A stretch of 64,000 nt of DNA from NCBI RefSeq assembly GCF_023734775.1, contig NZ_AP025732.1:1364001-1428000 (forward strand), written 5' to 3'. Position 1 is the stretch's first letter. Each line of letters starts with the position of its first letter. The DNA comes from Nostoc cf. commune SO-36. GTDB taxonomy: Bacteria; Cyanobacteriota; Cyanobacteriia; Cyanobacteriales; Nostocaceae. Below the pieces are notes generated by a model. That model searched no databases, was not told where the DNA came from, and worked only from the letters and a program-made list of their open reading frames with translations. Of this stretch, positions 36,781-46,364 are shown one piece after another. The position numbers and the translations under genes were made by a program.

Positions 36781-37674
36781 GTGTCTCAAACACGCAATCG
36801 CTGGATAGTTCAAGTCATCTTGGCGCTGGCAATTCTTGCTTTTGTGGGTGTTTCGGTGATTCCCATCATTGGAGCATTTAATGATACGCCACCCTCAAAT
36901 CAGAATACTGCTAGCACCAGAGGCAGTTTGACTTCCGCTGACCAAAAATCAAAGCTGGAAGACGAAGTACGGGGTTATGAACAGGTTTTGCAACGGGAAC
37001 CAGAAAATCAGACTGCGCTTAAGGGACTATTACAGGCGCGGCTGCAACTACTGAGTCAAAAAGAAAAAAGTGAGGTTAAACCAGCTGATATCCAAGTTGT
37101 GATTGAACCTCTAGAAAAGCTAGCCAAACTGAATCCTGAACAATCAGAATATTCAGTGCTACTAGCTCAAGCCAAACAGCAAATTGGCGATCGCGAAGGA
37201 GCCGCTCAAGCTTATCGCTCGATTTTGTCTACAAAACCAGGCGATTTGAAGGCTTTGCAAGGAATGGTGGCTCTGTTGATTAGTCAGCAACGCCCGGAAG
37301 CAGCCATTGGTTTGTTGCAAGAAACCCTTTCTAATGCAGCCCAAGCAAATACAATTCAGCCTGGAAGTGTCGATACAGTAGCCGTGCAGGTACTATTAGG
37401 TTCTGTTCACGCTTCCCAGAAACGCTACGCTCAAGCTAGCTCTGTATATGACGAGGCAATTAAGAAAGATCCCAAGGATTTTCGCCCGGTTGTGGCAAAA
37501 GCCATGCTCCTAAAACAACAGGGCAAAGATGCAGATGCAAAACCTTTGTTTGATAGTGCCGCAGCTTTAGCACCTGCTCAGTACAGAGACGAAATTAATA
37601 AGGCAGCAACAGTTTCTCCTATTCCTAGTCCTGCTGCATCTTCCTCGCCTTCACTCGAAAGTAAGCCTAAATGA
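36781..37674 (+). CDS. TPR-domain protein with N-terminal membrane anchor
   Basis: Protein of 297 residues starting at GTG 36781 behind AGGAGA; a longer in-frame start upstream has no site. A short basic leader precedes one membrane helix (about residues 9-29). A helical repeat region of at least four tetratricopeptide-like units follows (YEQVLQREPENQTALKGLLQARLQLL, AAQAYRSILSTKPGDLKALQ, ASSVYDEAIKKDPKDFRPVV). The tail is Ser/Pro-rich. It is probably an inner-membrane or thylakoid scaffold facing one aqueous side. Partners unknown. Confidence 0.8.
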   Translation: MSQTRNRWIVQVILALAILAFVGVSVIPIIGAFNDTPPSNQNTASTRGSLTSADQKSKLEDEVRGYEQVLQREPENQTALKGLLQARLQLLSQKEKSEVKPADIQVVIEPLEKLAKLNPEQSEYSVLLAQAKQQIGDREGAAQAYRSILSTKPGDLKALQGMVALLISQQRPEAAIGLLQETLSNAAQANTIQPGSVDTVAVQVLLGSVHASQKRYAQASSVYDEAIKKDPKDFRPVVAKAMLLKQQGKDADAKPLFDSAAALAPAQYRDEINKAATVSPIPSPAASSSPSLESKPK

Positions 37675-37859
37675 TGGGGATTGGTTATTATTTTTCTCTC
37701 CCTGCTCCCAATACGGTTTGGATAAGCAGGGGAGGCAGGGGAGGAAACAGAGTTATTTATTATTAAACAATTTCTCTTCCCCTGCTTCTCTTCTCCCCCT
37801 GCTCCCCCCGCTCGCCTCAACAGATAACTTTGTTAACAGAACCATATTGCCCCTGCCCC

Positions 37860-38479
37860 TCACGCTCCCTCAACGGCAGCAACGACGCCAAAGACTAAAA
37901 ACAGGCATCCGCCAATAAAGGTGAGTTGACGTTCAGAAATGCGTCCAGCAATCATTTTGCCGCCGATAACTGCGATCGCAGCACATAAGGCGTGTCCTAA
38001 AATTGCACCTATTGTCACTCCAATGGGATTATTACCTGCTGCTAGGGCAATGGTGGCAATTTGGGTGCGATCGCCCCACTCTGCCATAAATGTCAACACA
38101 AAGGCTTCTATGACAATTGCCAACCCAGTCTTTTGTTTTGGCAATTGCAAATCGGCTTGTTTTACCGCAGCTTCCGCTTCTTGTACAACTTCTGTATCAC
38201 AAGCAGCGCTAGACATCTTACTAGCGTCATACAACAGCTTAATACCAAGGCAATAAATAAAGCTATTTCAGCGTAATGAATAAAAACTTTTGGTAAAAAA
38301 GATACCGCTTGTCCAAATATCACCGAAAGGATTGTCATCGCCGCCAAAGCAGCTGTCACACCTATAAATACCAGCCGCCGTGGGTGGTGCATTGCCAAAA
38401 TCACAGCAATAAAAAATGTTTTATCGCCTAGTTCTGAAACTGTAATTAATAATAAACCTGCGGTAAAAGCTGTTAACAC
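37860..38479 (-). pseudogene. TMEM165/GDT1 family Mn exporter-type gene with frameshift
   Basis: The first frame (from ATG 38479) gives the N-terminal half with SELGDKTFFIAVILAM, the ExGDKS/T-type motif of the family. After IALFIA it shifts, and the second frame continues LGIKLLYDASKMSS... to the second motif FMAEWGDRTQIATIALA and the C-terminus VEGA. One missing base near 38256 explains the break. The intact length would be about 205 residues. Cyanobacterial members (Mnx type) export Mn2+ across the thylakoid membrane. A yybP-ykoY element upstream fits this. It could be a read error. Confidence 0.8.
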
Positions 38480-38530
38480 TCTCTCAAGCTCCTGAAGAAT
38501 CGTTTACCGATGTGAAGCTTGATGAGAGCC

Positions 38531-38695
38531 AAAAGACCTCACCAAGTTTACACTTTTCGGTGTGAACTTAGTGAAGGTCTCGCTTTCAAATATTGATTAT
38601 TTGCCACCTGAACCAGGGCTTTATCGCCCAGTATGTTGATTCAGATGTACTGGCTTTCAACTTTTTTTTGCCAGCAGCTACTCCCCTTCTACGCG
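38531..38695 (-). promoter_or_regulatory. yybP-ykoY manganese riboswitch
   Basis: On the minus strand, upstream of the TMEM165-type gene, are the family's hallmark segments GAAGGGGAGTAGCT (about 38691-38678), CAACATACTGG with a following GGGCGATAAAGCCC hairpin, and GCGAGACCTTC (38584-38574). GAAGG and CCTTC form the closing P1 helix. The CCTTC strand is also the 5' arm of a long hairpin (38534-38580) ending in TTTT, a terminator that excludes P1. Mn2+ binding would stabilise P1 and let transcription reach the exporter gene. This mechanism is an inference from the known class. Confidence 0.8.
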
Positions 38696-38801
38696 CTCAT
38701 AATTATACATAGTTTCCATGTACTAAGTCAAGGGATCAGGGAATAAAGAGGTATAACTGTAGAGTTAAACGGCGCATACAGATCGATTCAGCGCTTACTG
38801 A

Positions 38802-39000
38802 GTTGACACTCCCCGCGATAAATCGACGGGGATTCTTGGTTCAACGAAACCACTTAATCTAGAGTCCTTGCGTCATCTAGACCAGAGGTGGGATTCTCCC
38901 CAAGCGTTAACTTTCCGAGTGCCCCTCGGTAGTTGCATCGCTGCAAGTCCTGTTTTACTTGAAACAATTTGTTCCAAAATTCTGAGTCGTCTAGCCCCTA
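38802..39000 (-). mobile_element. Remnant of an IS200/IS605-type element (tnpB 3' end and right-end hairpin)
   Basis: On the minus strand, GAATCCCCG...CGGGGAGTGTCAA is the hairpin-type right end common on cyanobacterial IS605/tnpB elements (stem at 38811-38831). Upstream on that strand, the translated frames show a degenerate tnpB-like C-terminus with an internal stop. No TnpA, no TnpB zinc finger and no left end are seen. It is a decayed copy. Any omega-RNA activity would be speculative. Confidence 0.4.
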
Positions 39001-39246
39001 TGAACCTTTTACCTACTGCTAGGAGGAAGCTAGAACAATGCAGTAGAACCGCATAGATGAGGCAGTGCGGTCTTGGGGTTTCCCCAAGTAGAGCAACTGC
39101 CGTTCAATTATCAAGGTTCAGTGCCTTGTCTTTTGACAGCTAGGTTTTTTAAGTGGTTGATTACCTTTCCACTATCATTAGTTCATTAGTATAGTGTATT
39201 GGTAGACTAATTAATTGAAAGCCGTCGTAGAACGACGTAGCTCTAA

Positions 39247-40559
39247 GAGAACTCCACAGAATAATTGATCCTATGATAAGAGAAAGATAAATTCAGTGTG
39301 CAGTCTAGCTCATGTATCCAAAATCTATCATTCAACTCACCGCGCACCTAAAATCTCTGTACATCAAAACAGCGAAAAAACTCAAGGGAAGTGACCGAAG
39401 ACAATTCATGGCAGAAGTAGTCAAAGGTTTGGGAATAGGTGGACAAACTGTGGCGGAAAGGGAGTTGGGATGGAATAGGCGCACTATCCGTAAAGGGATG
39501 CAGGAGTTAGAGAGTGGTCAGCCTTTTATTGATGGTTTCAGGCGTAGTGGACGCAAGCGGGCTGAAGCAAAATTATCAAACTTGTTGAGGGATATAAAAT
39601 CGTTAGTAGACCCACAAAGTCAAACTGACCCCAGTTTTAAAAGTATACGTTTGTATACACGCATGACGGCAAGCGAAGTCCGTCGTCAACTAATTGAACA
39701 ATTTGGTTACACAGAGGAAGAACTACCTTCATCAGAAACAATTCGACGAAAATTGAATGATTTAGGCTATACCTTAAAAAGAGTTCTGAAAACCAAGCCT
39801 ATCAAGAAAATTCCCGAAACAGAAGCGATTTTTGAACAAGTTGAACAAATTAATAGTGAAGCTGACAATGACCCTCATACTCTGCGAATTTCCATTGATG
39901 CTAAGGTAGCAGTTAAGATTGGAGAATTTGACCGTGGGGGTAAAAATTGAATGCCAACCATCTCAGTAGACCACGACTTCCCGACGGAGATAACTCTGAT
40001 TCCCTACGGCATTTTTATACCTGAATACAACGAGTTATTTTTATTCTTTGTTTCTTCCAAATTAACCGCTGATTGTATTGTTGATTTGCTTGAAAGCTGG
40101 TGGCAAACTGTCAAACACAGATTTGCTCATATTCAAAAACTGGTGATTAATCAGGATAATGGACCTGAAAATAATTCTCGCCGCACTCAATTTATGAAGC
40201 GGATTGTAGATTTTGGTACATCATCTCAACTGACGTTACAACTTGCTTATTATCCGCCTTATCATAGCAAATATAACCCGATAGAACGTTGTTTTGGCTG
40301 GTTAGAACAGCATTGGAATGGTAGTTTACTTGACACTGTTGAGACTGTACTGAATTTCGCCCAAACTCTCACATTTAAGGGTAAAAATCCGGTGGTCACA
40401 TTGGTAGAAACAGTTTATTCTACAGGAGTTAAACTTACTACCTCCGCTATGGCAGAAATTGAAACACAGATTCACCGCCTCCCCAATCTCAGAAAATGGT
40501 TTGTAGAAATTTTTGCTAAACCCACATAGCTATTGGATCATTTTTTTTGTGGAGTTCTC
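39247..40559 (+). mobile_element. ISAzo13-like insertion sequence, 1313 bp
   Basis: Inverted ends GAGAACTCCACAGAATAATT (left, from 39247) and GAGAACTCCACAAAAAAAAT (right, reverse complement of 40540-40559) enclose one transposase frame. The flanking bases TAA (39244-39246 and 40560-40562) are identical and look like a 3-bp target duplication. The insertion point is the stop codon of the neighbouring DUF29 gene, which is re-created on insertion. Confidence 0.8.
39312..40529 (+). pseudogene. ISAzo13 family transposase with in-frame stop
   Basis: Transposase of the ISAzo13 type. The N-terminal half has a helix-turn-helix-like region (QTVAERELGWNRRTIRKGMQEL). The second half has the catalytic-type segments ISIDAKVAVKIG, QDNGPENNSRRTQFMKRIV, and the YYPPYHSKYNPIERCFGWLEQHWNGSLL block. 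A TGA at 39948-39950 interrupts one otherwise continuous frame between GGKN and MPTISVDHDF. Relatives have Arg there, so CGA to TGA is likely. The element is probably immobile unless read-through or complementation occurs. Confidence 0.85.
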
Positions 40560-41032
40560 TAAACCCAATTTTTCGGTAAAAACTCATCATCTGTGACTTC
40601 TGCTAGCTGGTATGGACAGTTCAGAGGAAAGGATTCCATTGACAAGCCAGTTTCAGCTTTTGCTTGCTTAACTGCTTGTGCATAACACTCAGCAAAAACT
40701 ATTTCAAGATAAGATTTGAGACTAGGTGAATCATCTAGAGCTTCTTTGACACGTCTACGATGTTCAATGATGCTTCTTTCCCAGCTACCACTTCTTTTGT
40801 CGGGCTGAAATTGCCATTTGAGCAAATGCATCAGAATTACAATCAGATTACTCTTGAGACTCCGGCGCTCACTCCTTCCCATATCGGCAATTTCTTCAAT
40901 TAGGTTCTCCCACTCAACGTTTGCGTAATCCTGACTTTGCAACTTTTCTACAGTCGTTTCTATCCATTGCAAGTAATCAGTCTCATATAGGGTTTGGGAA
41001 TGCGCCTTTAGGGAAGACATGGCAGTTTCCAT
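40559..41032 (-). CDS. DUF29 family protein
   Basis: Protein of 157 residues. It opens LYETDYLQWIETTVEKLQ and continues with the family block NLIEEIADMGRSERRSLKSNLIVILMHLLKWQFQP, then RSGSWERSIIEHRRRVKEAL. DUF29 proteins are common, often multicopy, in cyanobacteria. They are helical with no known function. The stop codon TAG overlaps the right end of the ISAzo13-like element, and the pre-insertion sequence would also have read TAG, so the protein is unchanged. The alternative start is Met5. Confidence 0.88.
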   Translation of the reverse strand: METAMSSLKAHSQTLYETDYLQWIETTVEKLQSQDYANVEWENLIEEIADMGRSERRSLKSNLIVILMHLLKWQFQPDKRSGSWERSIIEHRRRVKEALDDSPSLKSYLEIVFAECYAQAVKQAKAETGLSMESFPLNCPYQLAEVTDDEFLPKNWV

Positions 41033-41076
41033 CGGAAATGGTTAGATAATTTTTCGATATCTTTACAATTAACATC

Positions 41077-41102
41077 GGTGCGTTAAAAAAGTGTAACGCA
41101 CC
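41077..41102. repeat. Dispersed hairpin repeat (GGTGCGTTA type)
   Basis: GGTGCGTTA and TAACGCACC form a perfect 9-bp stem just upstream of the DUF29 gene. It is a sister of the copy at 26600-26628. Confidence 0.6.
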
Positions 41103-41137
41103 TTACGGATTCTAAGAATTGGGAGATATTAGTTTTG

Positions 41138-41263
41138 TCATACGTTGGCTACCAAGATTTGTTTGCCGTTAACAAGTTCTTCAAAGTCAAACGAACCATC
41201 AATACGAGGTAGTTTAGGTGGTTTGCCAAAACCTTTTCCACCACTGCGTTTTACCTTTGCCAT
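41138..41263 (-). CDS. Small basic protein, 41 residues
   Basis: ATG at 41263 follows an AGGTGAG ribosome-binding site six bases upstream and opens a 41-codon frame. It has a basic Gly-rich N-terminus (MAKVKRSGGKGFGKPP) and a folded-looking C-terminal half (RIDGSFDFEELVNGKQILV). The composition and site are better than chance. It lies between por and the DUF29 gene on the same strand. Not recognised; function unknown. Confidence 0.45.
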   Translation of the reverse strand: MAKVKRSGGKGFGKPPKLPRIDGSFDFEELVNGKQILVANV

Positions 41264-41325
41264 CACTCACCTGACTTTTAGAGGTCATTTATCAAGTAAA
41301 AATCAAATTATTGCATCCTATCCCA

Positions 41326-42652
<1,327 letters not shown>

Positions 42653-44050
42653 GTGGATGAGCTTCTGGAATCTGTTAAAAAAATCCTACAAGACAAGCCT
42701 CTCGGTTCTATTCAGTTGTTTGTGCTTAATCAATCCTGGTTAGGCAAAACTTACAGTGAAATGGCAGAGGAATCTGGCTACGGCAACAATTACATCAAGG
42801 AAATCGGCTCTGAGTTGTGGCAAGACCTTTCTGTCGCGCTTGGAAGAAGAGTAACGAAAAAAAATCTACACTTAGCTTTGAAGAAACACCTGCAATCTGA
42901 GATTGGTGTTCAGGAGAATTTTCTCGAACCAAAGTTAGGCGAAGAATCTAGCTTAGAAATAGTTTCTCCAGACTTATTTTCAGCAAGTAATATAGAATTT
43001 CCTAGCGGCCCCGTAGCACTTGGTTCTCCTCTTTATATCAACCGCCCTCCCCTAGAAGAACTTGTTTGTCACGAGCTTTTATACCCTGGTGCTTTAATCC
43101 GAATCAAAGCACCTAGAAAGATGGGAAAAAGTTCCCTGCTCAATCGGATGATTGCTTATGCTAAAGAGCAAGATTATAAAATTGTCTATTTGGATTTTCA
43201 AGAAGCTGATCAAGACGTTTTTGCTTGCCTGGATAAATTTTTGCGTTGGTTTTCTGTGAATGTCAGCAGACAGTTAAATCTCCTTCCCTGTTTAGATGAT
43301 TTTTGGGATACGGAAATGGGCAGCAAGGTAAGCTGCAAAATCTATTTTGAAGCATATCTGCTGCAACATATTGAGCAAAGTCCTGTGGTTTTGGCTTTAA
43401 ATGAAGTCCATCGAATTTTTGAACATCCTAATATTGCCCAAGACTTTCTGCCAATGTTGCGATTTTGGCATGAACAAGCAAAACAAGATCCAATCTGGCA
43501 AAAGTTGCGGATGGTAGTAGTTCACACAACAGATATTTATATTCCGCTTCAGCTTAACCAATCGCCTTTCAATGTTGGGATAACAATTACACTGCCACCA
43601 TTTACCCTCAAGCAGTTACAAAATTCAGCTTTACGCTACGGACTCGATTGTGCAGCAGATTCGGAAGGGGCAAAACGCCTTGCACCTCTACACGCAATGG
43701 TAGGAGGACATCCCTATCTAGTTAACCTTGCATTTTATCATCTATGTCAGGGGGAAATGACGTTGGAGTTATTACTAGAAACTGCATCTACACCGGTAGG
43801 AATTTACGGCCAGCATTTACGAGAATTGTTGACTCTACTGCAAAAAGAACCAGAATTAATGTTAGCTATGCAACAGGTAATTGCAACAGATAAAAAAGTG
43901 GAGTTAGACGCGATCGCTGCTTACAAACTAGAAAGTATGGGGTTGGTTCAACTTAACGGCAATCAAGCTAGTGCCATGTGTGAATTATATCGTCTTTATT
44001 TTACTCAACAGTTGGGAATGCAAAATGCTAATCCTCCTAGCATTTTTTAA
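42653..44050 (+). CDS. AAA-like (AAA_35) STAND-type ATPase with N-terminal vMAP-like domain
   Basis: Protein of 465 residues from GTG 42653. The N-terminal 80 or so residues (QLFVLNQSWLGKTYSEMAEESGYGNNYIKEIG...LW) resemble the HTH-like vMAP N-terminal domain that cyanobacteria fuse to effector ATPases. A P-loop domain follows: IKAPRKMGKSS with Lys159, then LALNEVHRIF in the Walker B place, where Asn250 replaces the usual Asp. A winged-helix end follows. AAA_35 proteins act as signal or conflict switches. A second AAA_35 gene lies directly downstream. Confidence 0.8.
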   Translation: MDELLESVKKILQDKPLGSIQLFVLNQSWLGKTYSEMAEESGYGNNYIKEIGSELWQDLSVALGRRVTKKNLHLALKKHLQSEIGVQENFLEPKLGEESSLEIVSPDLFSASNIEFPSGPVALGSPLYINRPPLEELVCHELLYPGALIRIKAPRKMGKSSLLNRMIAYAKEQDYKIVYLDFQEADQDVFACLDKFLRWFSVNVSRQLNLLPCLDDFWDTEMGSKVSCKIYFEAYLLQHIEQSPVVLALNEVHRIFEHPNIAQDFLPMLRFWHEQAKQDPIWQKLRMVVVHTTDIYIPLQLNQSPFNVGITITLPPFTLKQLQNSALRYGLDCAADSEGAKRLAPLHAMVGGHPYLVNLAFYHLCQGEMTLELLLETASTPVGIYGQHLRELLTLLQKEPELMLAMQQVIATDKKVELDAIAAYKLESMGLVQLNGNQASAMCELYRLYFTQQLGMQNANPPSIF

Positions 44051-44233
44051 ATTAGTTTCGAGGGTTCGTAGTAAGCACTTTATTGCTTATAATTTAATGA
44101 TTATAAAATCAAGACTAAAGTCTTTACTACAAACTTGCTTACCCATCAATATTATAATTATATGAAATTTTTTAATTGTTCCAGCAAGAGTTTGTTGATT
44201 TAGATGTAAAACGTAAAATAAATTTAAAATTAA

Positions 44234-45796
44234 ATGAAAAATTATCGATACCAAGTTGGCGGTACACTCACCAGTGATGCTCCTAGCTATGTTGAGCGTA
44301 AAGCAGATGTGGAACTTTACGAAGCCTTGAAGCAGGGGGAATTTTGCTACATTCTGAGCAGTAGGCAAATGGGCAAATCCTCACTTTTGGTAAAAACGAA
44401 ACATCGCTTCCAACAAGAGGGCTTCAGATGTGCCACCGTTGATATGACTAATATTGGTTGTGAAAATATAACTCCAGAGCAGTGGTACAAAGGAGTTGTA
44501 GGAGACTTGTGGTTGAGTTTTAAACTCTTAGGAAAAGTCAACTTGAAAACTTGGTGGCAAGAACAAAATGACATTTCTTTGGTTCAAAAATTCAGTCGGT
44601 TTATTTCGGAAATTTTGTTAGTTCAGTTTCCTAACGAAAGATTATTTATTTTCATTGATGAAATTGATAGTATTCTCAGCCTCGATTTCTCTGTTGATGA
44701 CTTTTTTAACTTAATTCGTTTTTGTTATAACCAACGAGCAATTGATCCAGAGTATAATCGGATTACCTTTGCAATTTTTGGCGTTGCAACACCTTCAGAC
44801 TTAATTTTATATCGGAATCACACTACTTCGTTTAATCTTGGTAAAGCCATACAAGTAAATGGTTTTACATTTGAAGAAGCTCAACCACTATCTTTGGGAT
44901 TAGATATTAAAGACAATCATCCCCAAAAACTTTTGAAAGAAATATTAGCTTGGACAGAAGGGCAACCATTTCTTACTCAAAAGCTGTGCCGACTGCTTGT
45001 AAATTTATCTCAAGATGATATGGCTAGAAAGCTCAAAATTCCCCCTGGTACAGAAGAATTTTGGATAGAAAATGTAGTGCGATCGCACATCATCGATAAG
45101 TGGGAATCACAAGATGAACCAGAGCATTTACGGACAGTTCGCGATCGCCTCCTCAGAAATGAAGAAATTGCCGCTAGATTGCTAGGAATTTATCAACAAA
45201 TTCTCCAAGGAATAAAAGTATCAGCCGACGATAGCAGAGAACAGGTAGAACTGTTGCTTTCTGGTTTAGTAATCAAAAAGCAAGGTTTTCTCAAAATAAA
45301 AAACCGAATTTATCAAGAAGTTTTCAATTTAGAATGGGTTAGAAAAAAACTAGCTTACTTGCGCCCCTACTACGAAACCTTCAATGCATGGGTAGCCTCA
45401 AAGGAAAAGGATGAGTCTCGCTTATTGCGCGGACAAGCCTTGATTGATGCCCAAAGTTGGGCAAATGGTAAAAGCTTGAGTAACTTAGATTATCGATTTT
45501 TAGCTGCTAGTGAAGAATTAGATCGGCGAGAAGTGCAGCAGGCATTAGAGGCTGAACGTGCTAAAGAAGTCGAAGCACGATTAGCAGAACAACAAAAAAG
45601 GCTGGCTCAACAAAAGAAAAATGCCACAATAGTGACACTTTTACTCGTGGGCATGACAATCAAGTTGGTGATTTCTTTAGTGTGGGGAGTGTCACTTTTA
45701 CGAAAGATTGATGCTTTAGAATCACAGTTAAAATGTACCCAGATAGGACATCAAAACAAAGAGATAACTGCAAATTCTCGGTTAGATGGATGCTAA
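44234..45796 (+). CDS. AAA-like (AAA_35) ATPase with C-terminal coiled coil and membrane helix
   Basis: Protein of 520 residues. It opens with the classic [20 protein letters not shown]...LYEAL signature. The P-loop is SSRQMGKSS with Lys48, and the Walker [12 protein letters not shown] is near residue 138. The end is an Ala/Glu/Arg coiled coil (about 430-475), a membrane helix (about 477-500) and a short tail. Homologues often end in WD40 repeats; this one is shorter and membrane-anchored. It is probably a STAND-like regulatory or conflict ATPase. Co-transcription with the preceding AAA gene is plausible (183-base gap). Confidence 0.82.
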   Translation: MKNYRYQVGGTLTSDAPSYVERKADVELYEALKQGEFCYILSSRQMGKSSLLVKTKHRFQQEGFRCATVDMTNIGCENITPEQWYKGVVGDLWLSFKLLGKVNLKTWWQEQNDISLVQKFSRFISEILLVQFPNERLFIFIDEIDSILSLDFSVDDFFNLIRFCYNQRAIDPEYNRITFAIFGVATPSDLILYRNHTTSFNLGKAIQVNGFTFEEAQPLSLGLDIKDNHPQKLLKEILAWTEGQPFLTQKLCRLLVNLSQDDMARKLKIPPGTEEFWIENVVRSHIIDKWESQDEPEHLRTVRDRLLRNEEIAARLLGIYQQILQGIKVSADDSREQVELLLSGLVIKKQGFLKIKNRIYQEVFNLEWVRKKLAYLRPYYETFNAWVASKEKDESRLLRGQALIDAQSWANGKSLSNLDYRFLAASEELDRREVQQALEAERAKEVEARLAEQQKRLAQQKKNATIVTLLLVGMTIKLVISLVWGVSLLRKIDALESQLKCTQIGHQNKEITANSRLDGC

Positions 45797-45876
45797 AGTT
45801 AATTTTAGATTATAAATCTGCTTGTTACTAAAAAGCTTAGTGAAAAAACGCGGTTATTCTGAAAGCTGCCGATCGT

Positions 45877-45940
45877 GTGAGTTAAAATCCTGGTATCTTC
45901 AATAACTATCTACGCAGAACGCCCCCGAAAAAGCGATCGC
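45877..45940. repeat. Direct repeat, copy 1 (flanks small gene upstream of recQ)
   Basis: A 64-base segment ending in the HIP1 site GCGATCGC. It matches 46300-46363 at 55 of 64 positions with no gaps. The two copies bracket a cassette with the small antitoxin-like gene. Confidence 0.75.
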
Positions 45941-46066
45941 ATCATGTATCATCGTTAATTTAGTGAGATAATTTAACATAAGTTTGACGAAGCTTAAAAG
46001 CGACGAGGGTAAAACTTGTAAGCTTATATATTATTAGTTACGTTATCAACACAAATAATTAAGACG

Positions 46067-46303
46067 ATGAAGCAATTGAGTAACCTAGATAGAATTTTAG
46101 ATGCAGCAATGGAGCTGCCTTTAGAGCAGCAAGAAATGCTGGTTCAAATTCTCAAAAACCGAATTATTGAAAGTCGGCGAGATGAAATTGCCTCAGATGC
46201 AGCAGCTTCCATTGCTGAATTTCAAGCAGGTAAGCTCAAAGTCCAGACTGCTGCCGAAGCAATTCAAGAATTACGGGAAACCCAAATGCAGCCGATGATG
46301 TGA
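46067..46303 (+). CDS. Small antitoxin-like protein
   Basis: Protein of 78 residues. It opens MKQLSNLDRILDAAMELPLEQQEMLVQIL, a leucine-rich helix pair typical of cyanobacterial addiction-module or antitoxin-type small proteins, and an acidic, Ala-rich C-terminal helix follows. No toxin gene is adjacent. The stop TGA lies inside the second copy of a 64-base direct repeat. It could be an orphan antitoxin. Function not demonstrated. Confidence 0.6.
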   Translation: MKQLSNLDRILDAAMELPLEQQEMLVQILKNRIIESRRDEIASDAAASIAEFQAGKLKVQTAAEAIQELRETQMQPMM

Positions 46304-46363
46304 GTTAAAATCCTGATATCTTTGATAACTACTCACGCAGACAGCCTCCGAAAAAGCGATCGC
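46300..46363. repeat. Direct repeat, copy 2 (at recQ start)
   Basis: The partner of 45877-45940, 86 percent identical and of the same length. It ends one base before the recQ ATG (46365), so the recQ 5' flank seems to have been duplicated when the small gene was acquired, or the repeat pair is the trace of an insertion. Confidence 0.75.
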
Positions 46364-46364
46364 T

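Noticed and set aside
38868..39056. 62-codon plus-strand frame in the IS605 remnant
   Set aside because: It lies antisense to the tnpB-like tail and has no ribosome-binding site.
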